Source: Zygnema cylindricum (lineage: Eukaryota; Streptophyta; Zygnematophyceae; Zygnematales; Zygnemataceae). Taken from it: a stretch of DNA of 64,000 nucleotides. Below the pieces are notes generated by a model. It was not told where the DNA came from. It made no database searches and saw nothing but the letters and a program-made list of their open reading frames with translations. How positions within the stretch are numbered: the stretch's first letter is position 1; each line of letters opens with the position of its first letter. Position numbers and translations under genes: made by a program. This document shows, one piece after another, positions 11,835 to 23,326 of this stretch. The stretch spans positions 62,001 to 126,000 of the forward strand of contig JBBHKE010000908.1 of NCBI GenBank assembly GCA_037447655.1, in the 5' to 3' direction.

Positions 11835-12930
11835 ACAACAACATTCATCTCCAACAACGTATAACTGAGCAATTGGCAGCCGCTGAATTCCATAACCTTT
11901 TAAACGCGCTTCCTTCTGCTCAATCGCGTGCTCGACTGCGTTCGTGTTCTGGGCCAGGGGCTGGTGCATGGCTGCAAGCTACGCCGATTTTTTCAACCCT
12001 TCGTCTAACGTCCGACCAGTTCACATCTGCCTTACGTCTTCGTTTGGGTTTGCCCCACCCTGCACTTCTTGGGCGACCCCATTGTGTTTGTAATCAACTT
12101 ATCGACTCGGATGGGATTCATCTACTCCGTTGCTCTAGGGGCGGTGAACGTACGGTTGCGCATGATTTGGTTCGTGACTCAATTGCTGCAATTGGTACCG
12201 ATGCAGGCTACACCGTGAGGCGCGAAGTTTCTCATATACTACCTCCTCGCTCCCAGTCTAACGGCCTTAGAAGTCCTCGGGTTGACTTGGTTTTCCTTCA
12301 TGGGGCTGGGAGGACTTTGGGTGATGTGGTCCTCACGGATCCGACTGGGACCAACGTTTCTTCTCGCGCGGCTGTTCACACAGGGGTGGCGGCTCGGGAC
12401 GCAGCAACTTCTAAGGAAAGAGATTATGCTCACCGAGACCCGGCGGACCAATTTGTGCCATTTGTCGCAAAAAAATTTGGTACTTTGGACAAGTCGTTTG
12501 ATGATTTCCTCCCGACTGTGCGAAGAAAACATTTGAGACCCGGGGTCTAGGAAGCCCTCCCCTGAGCCTTCTCGTCGCGTTTTACCGTCAACGAGTATCA
12601 GTGGCTCTTCAACGAGCGCAAGCCGCGGCCCTTCTACGGCGGGGTACAGTAGCGGATGACCGGCGGGGTCTCCCAGATCTTCCACCAAGGGATCCAATCC
12701 ACATCCACGATCTTCGAGGTGTGGAGTTTAGCTTGGTAGGGTTTTTTCTTTTGTTTAGTGTCATCTTTAGTATATTTGCTTAGTTTTGGCCTTTTTTTTT
12801 AGATAGGTTTGGTGTCTTCACATGTTTTGTTTACCTTCTTTTCCTTTGGCTATTCTTTAGCAACAAGCGTCTATTTTTTCTTTTTGAGCCCCTTTGTACT
12901 TTGATGGAATTTTCCATCGAACTTTTTGAA
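11835..12930 (+). pseudogene. 5'-truncated LINE 3' end: CCHC and restriction-like endonuclease domain
   Basis: The open frame matches the C-terminal part of the LINE at 42070-45491. It contains the shared run RARLRSCSGPGAGAWL, then a CCHC-type cluster CVCNQLIDSDGIHLLRC (C-x-C-x9-H-x3-C), then RVDLVFLHGAGRTLGD, which fits the R/K-P-D, x12-14, D pattern of restriction-like endonucleases of early-branching LINEs. The tail RDAATSKERDYAHRDP, FVPFV and, after a frame change near 12550, FYRQRVSVALQRAQAA also match the other copy. The 3' UTR ends in a hairpin (12903-12918) and aactttttgaaataaag. About 430 codons of RT are absent, as expected for 5' truncation. Confidence 0.7.
12903..12918 (+). other. 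LINE 3' terminal hairpin
   Basis: GATGGAATTTTCCATC can fold with a GATGGAA/TTCCATC stem. A related hairpin followed by a cTTTTT run ends the LINE copies at 42092-42107 and 36633-36648, both on the minus strand. Confidence 0.55.
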
Positions 12931-13329
12931 ATAAAGTTTGAACGTCCTCTAACCTCACAGGAACCTTCATAGAGCATAAATTATTGTGGCTTGAATAGAC
13001 AGATCCGTACGCCTTGGTACGAGTGACAACTCGATAGTTCTCAAAACCGCAGAAAAAACTCAGAAGTGAATCTTTCAGAGGTTTCGTTCTCGCCATTCCA
13101 TTGGTGCTTTGCATGACTGCCGTACGATGTTCTTTTATTGATGTAAGCATATTCTCAGTTCAAATAAAACTCGAGAGGTTCCTTGGAGATTACACCGTGA
13201 ATCATTACTAAACCGTGGATAGCTATTAGCGTAGAGATATTATTAGATTCCAAACAAAAAACTTTATAAACTCTATTTTTTCAGTTCCAAAGCCTAAAGG
13301 GAACAAAAATTAATGCAAATTTATGCATA
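12931..13329. other. No gene; one R-family terminal repeat at 13191
   Basis: No coding sequence. At 13191 the phrase tacaccgtgaatca is the left end of the R-family terminal inverted repeat. Its partner end was not found, so the element is truncated or interrupted by later insertions. Confidence 0.4.
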
Positions 13330-13332
13330 TAA

Positions 13333-14282
13333 GGGTACGTCCCTATGTATTAAAGTATCTACTTTTCTTTGTCTTTTTGCCCTAAATTTCAAGGAACTTT
13401 GACAAAAACTTTAGCCGTACGAGAAAATCATTTTTACCAAAGTAGGGTGAACGTCAATTCATACTTTGGATGTACGGCGTGTTTGTTGTCATGTGAACGC
13501 ATTTTGGCATTTTCCCCTTTTCGACCCCCGGGCAAGAAAATCCAGCCCAAAAAAAAACCTCATCCAAAATCACCTCGAGGGGGTGATTTTTGTTAAAGTA
13601 ACGCCCAAACAGTGAATGAAAAATGACCCATGCATGCGCTACAAGAGTAGGAAAATTTTAGGACGAGGGAGAGTCCTCTCTATTTTTTTTCTGTGCACGT
13701 CACGCGCATGTACGGAAAAAAGTTGCAGGGGTCTCGAACCTCCAATTTCATTCATGCGGTCCATTGCAATATTTTACGCCCTCATCACCTCTCCCCTCTC
13801 CCTCTCACACTATCGCTTTTATCTCACACTACTTAGAATGAGACACGACAATATTGGTATAAAATGAAAGATATTTTAAAAATATTATTTTTGTCAATTT
13901 TTAGGTTTTTTTTTTATGGCAAATCGAGTGAGAAAAGTCAAAAAAATCGAAATCGGGAAAACATGGCGGAACATTATTAAATCAATGACGTCGACGTTGT
14001 CACAAGTGAGCATGACTTCACAATGTCACCAAACCTTCAACATCTACAATTTCACAAAAATATATACGTCTACCATTGTCGATGTTTTTGTTGGTGTCAC
14101 TAATCGTTTGAAGTTTCGTAGTCGACTTCAATCGTCACAAGTTGTACTTACGTCTAAAACCGTCATATTTCAAAGTTCCGATTTCATTTTCGCACACATG
14201 GACGCTCTTCAAAGTAGTACAGAGAATCTTCACTGCAGTCCAAAATACTTTATCAAAGTATAGATTACATGGGGACGTACCC
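13333..14282. mobile_element. Tourist-like MITE T1 (PIF/Harbinger-type)
   Basis: Terminal inverted repeats are GGGTACGTCCCTATGTA and, inverted, tacatggggacgtaccc. They are flanked by the 3-bp duplication TAA (13330-13332 and 14283-14285), the size and TWA type expected for PIF/Harbinger. The interior (950 bp) has no transposase. It is homologous to T3 at 27054 and T4 at 33245 and has a central hairpin near 13563-13588. Confidence 0.75.
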
Positions 14283-14285
14283 TAA

Positions 14286-15015
14286 GGGTCAAGTTCCATC
14301 GGTCGTTTTTGTAATATTACGGCCAAATCTATGGGTCGGGTTAATTGAGTCGATGTTCCATCACAAATAGTTTGTAATGCACGTGTTATACATTGAGTGG
14401 CACCACGTGGGTTTTGATCGGATGTTTAAAATCTTTTAAAAAATTTCACATTAACAAATTTCACTTCAAATCTTCACTTGCGTACCATGTACCTGCGTAC
14501 CAAGTCATAATACAACTGAACTTTTGTACTTTTTGCAAACGCCAGTCTTTTACGCCAACTTATTTTTTAGGGTTCATGTTTTCGAACATAACGAAAATCC
14601 TTTGCCGGAAATAGTGTGACGATAGAAATTGCGCCACGAAGGTCTGTTTCAAGATTTTTTTTTTAATTTTCATCTGCATTTTTTTTAAGTACAAACCGTG
14701 TGCAGATTTCGTCAATTTTCGTTGGATTTCTATCGTGACACGTAGCTTATTGGTCCAACGTGTCACTATTAATTTTTTTCTGTATCTGCCAACCCACCTC
14801 CTATAGGTACGTTGGCAGCTACACAGAAAAATGAAGCGAACGCCTTGCGGATGAGCATCCGACGGTCAGTATTACCTCCTAAACCTTCGAAGAGTATTGG
14901 CAATATTTTGTGTAATGTTGTTTTACGTACAAAAACAAAATAAGCGGTACGGTTTGGTACGGATAGTCACGGATTTTTGTAAACTACTCCACTTTTCAAT
15001 TGATGGAACTTCACC
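14286..15015 (+). mobile_element. MITE S1 (PIF/Harbinger-type)
   Basis: Terminal repeats are GGGTCAAGTTCCATC and, inverted, gatggaacttcaccc. The left flank is TAA, the same TAA that ends T1; the right flank is TGA, probably a mutated TAA. The interior is homologous, in inverted orientation, to S2 at 23834-25033. No coding capacity. Confidence 0.7.
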
Positions 15016-15318
15016 CTGACCCTAATTTGGATACTCAATCCGATAATGTAGCTGCTACAGTAAATTCTGTATCCACATAGTCGCCGGTTGAAGATCTAAG
15101 AACTGGTTCGCGGGATTTTCTGTATAATTGATTAATACGAATCGAATTTGAGTGTGTTTTCACGCGTTGATACCGTTATATGACGTTTTTTATGTACTTT
15201 TGTACGAAACACCGAGCAGTTAACATACAGACTGACACATCTAGTGTAGTACAATTCGTACATACCTCCTGAACTAGTGTAGTTGGAGCGATTTTAGTTG
15301 ACACGTATCACTATAGTA
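15016..15318. other. No gene seen
   Basis: Spacer between MITE S1 and copia element A. The last five bases, TAGTA, are the left target-site duplication of element A. Confidence 0.5.
15314..15318. repeat. Target-site duplication of element A, TAGTA
   Basis: TAGTA directly precedes the LTR, and an identical TAGTA follows the other LTR at 21753-21757. Confidence 0.9.
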
Positions 15319-16359
15319 TGTAACTCTGAGACCTCCATAAGTCCTCAGAGTGGACAGCTTCCAAGAAGCCTCTAGGATAATCCTGACCCCTTTGTGTTTA
15401 AGCAAAAATAACTGCCACCCTGGCAGACAAAAACCCTGACAACCTGCACCCCTGTGAAGGCAAGACTCCCCTGAGTCAGTAGCAAAAAGAATCTCTGAAT
15501 TTGCTCCCCTGAGCAGTAAGTTATGGAGGGTCAAAGTTGACCTTTTGTACAGAAGCTCTCTGGGAGAGAGGGTCCTATCTTCTAATTTTTCTAAGTCCTA
15601 TCTCTCTCACAGACTCTATCTACTGATGTACGGAACCAATCAGAATTGAGTTCCGTACGCAAAAGTACAGCCGCCGGTGTACTTTCAGTACGGACATTGT
15701 ACGACATGGCCTAAATGTCGACACATGTCAAATCCGGATTCGGTGCCATAATCTCCGGAGATTCTACAATCCAACGGAATTTCGCCACGTGTCATCCGAT
15801 GTGGCGATGGCCACAAACCGCCGAAATCTCCCTCCGCGATCTCGGCGCTAATTCCGGCCGTCCGATTAAATTCAGATTTAATCTTAGCCGTAATAAATAC
15901 ATGCGCGGTATTTATTTCACTTCCGAAACAAATGCGCGGTATTGATTCGTAATCCGTACCGTCATCCGTACCGGTTCTATGTATCCCGTAATCCGTAACA
16001 GTTAAATGAATTTATCGTACGTATACATCTTTAAATAATTATCAAACTATATAGTATGTATCACTATAGCTAGACCTAACGGCTAAGGCTACCGGCTATT
16101 TCCTATCTGCCGGCCGGTAGGTACAGGGATCAAATCCTGTCGCCGGCGCTTAACTTTTAATTAAATAAATAAACCCTAGTATTAAATTCCCGTAAACTTC
16201 AGGATAGCCAAGGTAGCCATGGCTCTAGCTTCCTCTCCAACTTCTCAGTGACTGCAACAAGTTTGAGAGTTGGAGAGAGAAGTTAGAGATAGACTGCCTC
16301 GGCTTCTTTCTATTTCTATTTAGACCTAGAAAATACTAATAAATCCATTAGTTTCTACA
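15319..16359 (-). repeat. 3' LTR of element A
   Basis: 1041 bp. In the element's sense it starts TGTAGAAACTAATGG and ends CAGAGTTACA. It matches 20712-21752 at about 98%. It contains GTAC-rich promoter-like blocks near 15630-15710 and an antisense tRNA-like module. Confidence 0.95.
16071..16150 (+). promoter_or_regulatory. Antisense tRNA-like module in 3' LTR of A
   Basis: GGATCAAATCC (16127-16137) fits the core B box GWTCRANNC and sits in an ACAGG/CCTGT stem. TAGACCTAACGG (16071-16082) stands where the A box should be but matches only about 9 of 12 positions. It runs opposite to the element. Confidence 0.6.
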
Positions 16360-16372
16360 CTCCCCTTATTTT
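16360..16372 (-). other. Polypurine tract of element A
   Basis: In sense AAAATAAGGGGAG directly precedes the 3' LTR and directly follows the pol stop codon. It would prime plus-strand DNA synthesis. Confidence 0.85.
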
Positions 16373-19300
16373 CTAGTCAATCTTTAATATCAGACCACAC
16401 TTCTCCCTGCAAAAAATTAGCTTAGGGGAAGGCACAGGTTTGGTCATCATATCTGCTACCATCTCACTATCTGGTCTGTACTCTAAACTGATTATTTTGT
16501 TTTCTACTTTCTCTCTAACAAAGCTGAGTCTGATGTCCATGTGTTTGGCTTTAAAATGGTGTTTAGGATTGGCAGAAATAGCGATTGCTGCCTGATTATC
16601 ACAAAATATTTTCTGCACACCACTCTTAAGGTGACCAAGCTCACCAAGCAAAGACTTGACCCACATCAATTCTTTTACAGCAGAGCAAGAGGCCATATAC
16701 TCAGCCTCCATGGTGGACTGAGCAATAACCTTTTGCTGTTTGCTACTCCAACAGCAAGCCCCATCACCCACATATAATACATATCCAGAAGTACATCTCC
16801 TCATCGGAGCATCACCATAACTGGCATCACTCCAAGTAGTGATGTCAGTATTCTCCCCACCCAAATGCAACCATAGATCTCTAGTTCCTACCAAATATCT
16901 AAGGACTCTCTTAGCTGCCTCCCAATCCCTTTTAGTGGGAGCATTTAGACTTCTACTCAGCACTCCTACAGCTGCAGCTAAATCCGGCCGGGTACAATTC
17001 ATAAAATAGATTAGACTTCCCACTACTTGCCTGTAAGGAATAGTCTGCATGAACTTCTGTTCATCAGGAGATAATTCCTCGTCTAAGACTATGACTCCTT
17101 CTTCCTCACTCCCCTCACTTCCCTTGTTCAACTCCATTGGAGTTGTACAACTATTAGCTTTATCCATTTGAAATTTTTCAAGCATGTTCCCTATTGCTTC
17201 CTTTTGAGTCAGTTTTATAATTTTCCTTTTCCGGTCTCTCTCTACTTGAATTCCCAAAATATATCTTGCTTCTCCCATATCCTTCATTTCAAATCTCCCC
17301 TTAAGATCGGTTTTCAGTTTGTTAATTTTTTCCATTGATTTACTTAATACAAGCAAATCATCAACATAAATTGCAATAAATATCAGACCTTCCTCATCTT
17401 CAAAAACATAGATTGAGTGATCTGAGCTGATCCGAATATATCCCAGACCGGTAAGAAACTCATCAAGCTTCTTATTCCATTGTCGAGGTGCCTGTTTCAA
17501 ACCATAAAGAGATTTAATCAGCCGGCATACCTTACTCTCCTCTCCTTCCTCCACAAAACCTTCGGGTTGTCGCATGAAGATCTCCTCTTCCAATTCTCCA
17601 TGCAGAAAGGCTGTCTTGATGTCCATCTGATGCACTTCCATGTCTTCCGCCGCTGCTAAACTGAGAAGTATGCGGACGGAGGGAAATCTGACCACCGGGG
17701 CAAAGGTTTCCTCGTAGTCAATTCCTTCCTTTTGTGTAAATCCCTTTGCCACTAATCTGGCCTTGTAGCGTTCGATTGTGTTATCTGGGTTCAGTTTTAA
17801 TTTGAAGACCCACTTACAACCAATTGGTTTTCGGTTAGGTGGACAGTCCACCAGCTCCCAAGTATCGGCTGCCATGATTGAAGCCATCTCCTCATTGATG
17901 GCTGTCTTCCACCGGTTTCTTTCTGGACAAGTCATCGCCTCTCTATAAGATTGAGGTTCATCTTGATGAGATAGTTTAGTTACCTTGTTATTAACCTGTT
18001 TTTCTTGCAGTCTTTTGCTACTTCTCCTCCCCCCCTCAAAATCTGATGTCGGAATAGATGGTTCTCGTGGATTCTTTCGAACAATCTCGGCTTCTCCCCT
18101 ATCCCTTGATTCCGAATCAATTTCCACCACGTCTTCCGCTTCGAGTAGAGTTGTCACTGGAGTTTCCACAGCCGAGTCCTTTTCGGTCTGATTTGTTCCT
18201 GCAAGAATGCCATCTTCTCTAAAACCTGGATAGTTAGGAAGCTCAAAGTCATCGGAATTTTCTGACTCAAATCTGATTTTTACTGACTTTGTATATTTGA
18301 AGGGATCCACAGACTTTCCTTCATCCATAACTACTAGATGCTTTACTAAGATTATATCTTCCCTTTTTAAATCATAAACTCTATATCCTTTAACATCTTC
18401 ATCATATCCTAATACGTATCCCGGTTTTCCTTTAGGATCTAGCTTCCAATTGGACCGATCAGTATCTAGACTGAATACTTGACTGCCGAAAACCTTTAAG
18501 TGAGACATGTCTGGTTTCCGGCCTGTCCATCTCTCATAAGGTGTTTGATCTTTTATAGCTGAAGTAAGAACTCTATTTTTGAGGTTATTAGCACAGTTTA
18601 TTGCTTCTGCCCAAAACCTTTTTCCTATCTTTTTATCTGACAACATACTTCTAGCACTATCACTTAGTGTTCTATTTAATCTTTCAGCTACCCCATTTTG
18701 TTCCGGATTTTCTAGAACTGTCATTTGGTGTTGAACCCCATCTTCCCTCAGAAAATCCTCAAACTGGTTAGAAGTATACTCTCCACCATTGTCACTCCTT
18801 ACTCTCTTGATTGGAGTTTCATGGAGTTTTTCGCTCCACGCTTTATATTGTCTAAAACAATCCTGAGCTTCTGACTTGTTTTTCAAAAATTACACCCGGG
18901 AATACCAAGACCAATCATCAGTTATAGTCATCATAAATCTCTTCCCCCCCGGTGAAGACACTTTAGCCGGTCCCCAAATATCTGTGTGTACTAGATCTAG
19001 AATTTTTTCTCCTTTATAGGTGGCTGATTTAGGAAAGGGTAATCTGTGTGCTTTACCTTGAGCACATCCACTACAATCACTTATATCATCACTCTCACTG
19101 AACTGAATCCCTTCCACCACTCCCATCTTTTTCATCTCTCTTAACTTATCTAGATTCACATGCCCAAGCCTCTTATGCCACATCATAATATCATGAACAC
19201 CAGCATAGTAAAGTTTCTTCTTTTCATTACTTAAGATCAGCCTAAACATCCCATGGCTACCTTTCTCAGCAATGAAATAGACATCATCCTCAAAACTAGC

Positions 19301-20707
19301 AGTAAAGACTCCTTCCCTAGTGCTAGTAAAAAAACCCTTATCATCTAATACTGATGTAGAGATAAGATTTTTGTTCAGCTCCGGAATAAACAATACATCG
19401 GAGAATGTTAATATGGATGTCTTTCCTTCTACTAACACTTTTAGATCTACCGATCCTACAAGAGTAGTGGTGACTATCCACCCATCCCCGTACTCTATCT
19501 CTACGGTGGGAATCTTTCTTATCTTAGTGAACAGGTGTCTATCCTTACACATGTGCATGGAGGCACCTGAATCTACAATCCAGCCTGCTTCACCTTTCAA
19601 TCCACCGTAAGCACATTTCTGCCTCCGTGGAATTTCGACCTCTTTTTTCGCCTCCAACTCCTCATCCAAAAGGAGCTCATCGTCCTCGTCCTCGGATTCA
19701 GCCTCAAGTACCTGTGTGACAAGGGCCTTTTTCTTTCCTCTCGGGGTACCACCGGTCTGCCCCTCCTTTAACCGAAGCTCGGTTAGCTTAGTGCACTCTG
19801 CCATATAGTGCCCCGGTTTCTTACAAAAATGACATAGACCTTTGGGAGCCCTTGGTTCAAACTCATCTGCCTGTTTTTTCTGCTCCCTACCCCCATAGTT
19901 TCCGACCGGTTTTCGGGAATCCCTATTCCTCCAATCAGTCGCTGTTGCCAAGGCTTGGCCACTCTTTCCTCCCCTTCGGATCTCAATTGTATTCTCTTGA
20001 ACGAGAATCATCCCTACCACTGAGTTCCATATCCACCTTGAGTCAGGCAAGTCCTGCACACGGTAAACTATGTTCACGAACTCATCAGGTAACTTCATTA
20101 GTAAACAGTTAACCTTTTCTTTTTCACTAAAATCTTTTCCCGCACTGTGTAGCTCCATGAAGAGTGTAGCAAGATCATTGCAAAAATCCAACATATTTCC
20201 CCCTTTGTATACATACTCCTTAACTTTCTGATCAGCCAACTGTTGTTGCTGAATCGTACCACTTCGGTACATCTCTATGAGAGCCATCTAAAGATCGGAT
20301 GCTCTTTCTACCTGCAAATGAGGACATGCAAGTCCTTGAGTGAGATGGCGTAGGATGAAGTGCTTTGCCGCCATATTGTTGAAGTCCCAGGTTTCAGTAT
20401 CATTCTCCTCGTTCCTCGGAATATGTGACATGAATGCTAAACCAGTTGCTATTGGTGTGGTCGCCTCCTTCTCCTTTCCTTTGTCCACCACCTCTCCTTC
20501 CTTTGTTTCCTCCGTTGAAGGTGAATCCTCTTTCCTGGTGAATCTGCTTCCTCGAAACCCTGGAGGAATTCCAAGACTTGATGGACGCCCCAATCGTCCA
20601 CTCACTATCCCCCAAAACCTTTTTTCGCATAGAGCTCCTATCATCATACTTTCCCAGTATATGAAGCCAGTTCCATTAAAGATTGGTACCCTAGAGGGTG
20701 GGCCCAT
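16373..20707 (-). pseudogene. gag-pol polyprotein of element A, two nonsense codons
   Basis: One frame of 1444 codons starts at the ATG inside the primer site (20707). A further in-frame ATG lies eight codons upstream in the LTR (20731). Approximate residues: gag 1-290; zinc knuckle CHFCKKPGHYMAEC 292-305; protease active site IVDSGAS near 379; HHCC of the integrase N-terminus 511-549; integrase core D576, D639 (RSDNGGE) and E675 (NGVAERL); RT with MDIKTAF near 1029 and YVDD 1114-1117; RNase H with WSDASYGD near 1293 and MEAEY near 1334. It would make and integrate the cDNA copy of the element. Codon 140 is TAG where related gags have TGG (Trp), and codon 606 is TAA where element F has TAT (Tyr). 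These two point changes are the only visible defects. A single frame means Gag and Pol would be made at equal ratio unless splicing or cleavage adjusts it, as known for some copia elements. Confidence 0.95.
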
Positions 20708-20711
20708 AACC
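20697..20711 (-). other. Primer binding site of A overlapping gag AUG
   Basis: In sense GGTTATGGGCCCACC directly follows the 5' LTR. All 15 bases are complementary to the anticodon arm (about nt 26-40) of plant initiator tRNA-Met as I recall it. Drosophila copia has GGTTATGGGCCCA at this place and uses a cut half-tRNA as primer. The ATG here (20707-20705) is the gag start and would pair with the anticodon CAU. Confidence 0.85.
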
Positions 20712-21752
20712 TGTAACTCTGAGACCTCCATAAGACCTCAGAGTGGACAGCTTCCAAGAAGCCTCTAGGATAATCCTGACCCCTTTGTGTTTAAGCAAAA
20801 ATAACTGCCACCCTGGCAAACAAAAACCCTGACAACCTGCACCCTTGTGAAGGCAAGACTCCCCTGAGTCAGTAGCAAAAAGAATCTCTGAATTTGCTCC
20901 CCTGAGAGTAAGTTATGGAGGGTCAAAGTTGACCTTTTGTACAGAAGCTCTCTGGGAGAGAGGGTCCTATCTTCTAATTTTTTCTAAGTCCTATCTCTCT
21001 CACAGACTCTATATACTGATGTACGGAACCAATCAGAATTGATTTCCGTACGCAAAAGTACAGCCGCCGGTGTACTTTTAGTACGGACATTGTACGACAT
21101 GGCCTAAATGTCGACACATGTCAAATCCGGATTCGGTGCCATAATCTCCGGAGATTCTACAATCCAACGGAATTTCGCCACGCGTCATCCGATGTGGCGA
21201 TGGCCACAAACCGCCGAAATCTTCCTCCGCGATCTCGGCGCTAATTCCGGCCGTCCGATTAAATTCAGATTTAATCGTAGCCGTAATAAATACATGCGCG
21301 GTATTTATTTCACTTCCGAAACAAATGCGCGGTATTGATTCGTAATCCGTACCGTCATCCGTACCGGATCTATGTATCCCGTAATCCGTAACAGTTAAAT
21401 GAATTTATCGTACGTATACATCTTTAAATAAATATCAAACTATATAGTACGTAACACTAAAGCTAGACCTAACGGCTAAGGCTACCGGCTATTTCCTATC
21501 TGCCGGCCGGTAGGTACAGGGATCAAATCCTGCCGCCGGCGCTTAACTTTTAATTAAATAAATAAACCCTAATATTAAATTCCCGTAAACTTCAGGATAG
21601 CCAAGGTAGCCATGGCTCTAGCTTCCTCTCCAACTTCTCAGTGACTGCAACAAGTTTGAGAGTTGGAGAGAGAAGTTAGAGATAGACTGCCTCGGCTTCT
21701 TTCTATTTCTATTTAGACCTAGAAAATACTAATAAATCCATTAGTTTCTACA
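20712..21752 (-). repeat. 5' LTR of element A
   Basis: 1041 bp, the partner of 15319-16359. It is bounded by the primer site on one side and TSD TAGTA on the other. The in-frame ATG at 20731 lies inside it, eight codons before the primer-site ATG. Confidence 0.95.
21464..21545 (+). promoter_or_regulatory. Antisense tRNA-like module in 5' LTR of A
   Basis: Same layout as in the 3' LTR: TAGACCTAACGG at 21464-21475 and B-box GGATCAAATCC at 21520-21530. Confidence 0.6.
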
Positions 21753-22147
21753 TAGTACACTACACCGTGAATCGTTGTCAGTGTTAACACTAATAGCGAT
21801 GCACAATGTATTGTACTGTAGCTAGGTCGTTCCCGTGTTAATGTTTACAACAAAATTATCAGCCAAATTCTATTGTAGCTTCAAGGATTGCAAGTTAGCA
21901 GGCCCTAAACTAAATCCATACACACTATAAGCGATTTTGACTGTAGTTTGTTGTCACCCCCCAACCAATGACGGTGTGAGGCGAGTCTTAGGGTACGCCC
22001 CATTGTAATTATAACGTAGCGAACTTACTTTGTATATTAGAGCAAATTCTCCGTACACTAAAAAATTCCTAGACGCTTATCACTTGGAAGTCCCACCATT
22101 TAGACTTTGGCGCACGGCTTGGGGATGCATATTTTCAAAAGTGAATC
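21753..22147. other. No gene; R-family terminal repeat pair near 21764
   Basis: tacaccgtgaatcg at about 21763 followed closely by cactaatagcgatgc at about 21789 looks like both ends of an R-family MITE with almost no interior. A T-family end (TTA then gggtacgcccc) starts near 21990 without a clear partner. Confidence 0.4.
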
Positions 22148-22150
22148 TTA

Positions 22151-22926
22151 GGGTGCGTCTCCATGTATTTGAAAATTAACGATTTTACTTTGTTTTTTAG
22201 CACAAATCCGGTGGACCCGGATTTCAAGTGTCCCTATGTGTAACAACAAAATAGTTACTTAAGGGTGTGACGTTTGTATACGCTGACAATGCCCGTGACA
22301 GTTGTCATCGTCTATAATTTGTGATGACACACGTTATTTTTGTAACTGCTTGTGACGTTGCATGAGTTTTCGTGACATTGTAGACGTACCGCCTTCCAGC
22401 TCGTGTCGGTTCACGGTTGCAGCAAATGCGCTTCGCCTTTGCTTCTCCTGTTCGCTCGACGTGAAATGCCATCGGAATCTAGAGACCCTTGGAAAAATAA
22501 AATTCGTACCAAGCGCAAAGGGACAAAACCAAACAAATTGTGTACTTTACCTCGTCGTACCTGAACACAAACGGAAAAAACATAACAAATAGTGTACCTT
22601 TCGCCGTCGCTTGAATTAGTTTGAATTTTTTGTAAAAAAAAAATCATGTGCAAATACGTGTTCTAATTTGTTTTTGGAAAATACTTTGTTTTGAAACACA
22701 TCGTCTCGTGTTTTAAAGAAAAGTTTGAAGAAGACGTTTTTAGCGTGCCGTGGGTCAAATAACATAAGGCGACAACATGTACTACATCCTAAATTTGATG
22801 ATGACGTAAAATGTACTTCTCTTTTTTTCTATTTTTTTGTACGATTGAAGCTTACGCAACACGGCTCTAAGTTTCACAAGAAAAAGACAGAAAAAAACCA
22901 TTACTTTGGAACATGGAGACGTACCC
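22151..22926. mobile_element. Tourist-like MITE T2
   Basis: Ends are GGGTGCGTCTCCATGTA and, inverted, catggagacgtaccc, flanked by the 3-bp duplication TTA (22148-22150 and 22927-22929). It is 776 bp without a transposase. The interior is only loosely like T1. Short open frames inside have no family signature. Confidence 0.65.
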
Positions 22927-22929
22927 TTA

Positions 22930-23123
22930 CAGAGCGTGCTCGCCATTCTTGTGGCACGTCCGTATATTATTAACGTACTATGTCTTCGATTTGACATAAC
23001 GTACGCACACCACCCAACCAATGAGAGTACGAAGAGGCTCTCCAACGCACGCAACCAACGTCTTGGACACTAGCGTACCGCTTGGGAATACATCTTATGG
23101 ACGCTTTCGTACACTCTTGACAT
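22930..23123. other. No gene seen
   Basis: A short spacer between MITEs with repeated GTAC-containing words and nothing coding. Confidence 0.4.
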
Positions 23124-23326
23124 TACACCTTGAATCGTTATTAGCGTTTAGAAATTATTAGTTTAAAGAAAAAATTATTGTCATTAATTCTAGTTTAGTG
23201 CAAGGAGACGTGGCAAATTATGGTCCACGTCCTTAAATAAGGTAATTTATTATATTTAAGGTATGAATGTCAAAATTTTGGGGTGCCGATATAGAGTACA
23301 TAAGGCTAATAACGATTCACGGTGTA
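23124..23326. mobile_element. R-family MITE, 203 bp
   Basis: The left end tacaccttgaatcgttatt and right end aataacgattcacggtgta form an inverted repeat of about 25 nt with few mismatches. If the outer TA is the target duplication, the repeat itself starts CACC; this fits a Tc1/mariner-type TA but does not prove it. Confidence 0.55.

Larger units (their letters stand above)
15319..21752 (-). mobile_element. Complete Ty1/copia element A
   Basis: A full-length element of 6434 bp on the minus strand. Two 1041-bp LTRs in direct repeat start TG and end CA, and perfect 5-bp target duplications TAGTA lie at 15314-15318 and 21753-21757. I counted about 19 differences between the LTRs by eye (about 1.8%), so it is young compared with the other copies. 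A single reading frame fills the internal region and carries gag, zinc knuckle, protease, integrase, RT and RNase H in copia order. It has two premature stop codons and no frameshift. It is the best reference for reading elements B, C, D, E and F. Confidence 0.97.

Noticed and set aside
19320-20768. Plus-strand open frames opposite element A (for example 20340-20768)
   Set aside because: Shadows of the gag-pol frame on the other strand; they recur in other copies for the same reason.
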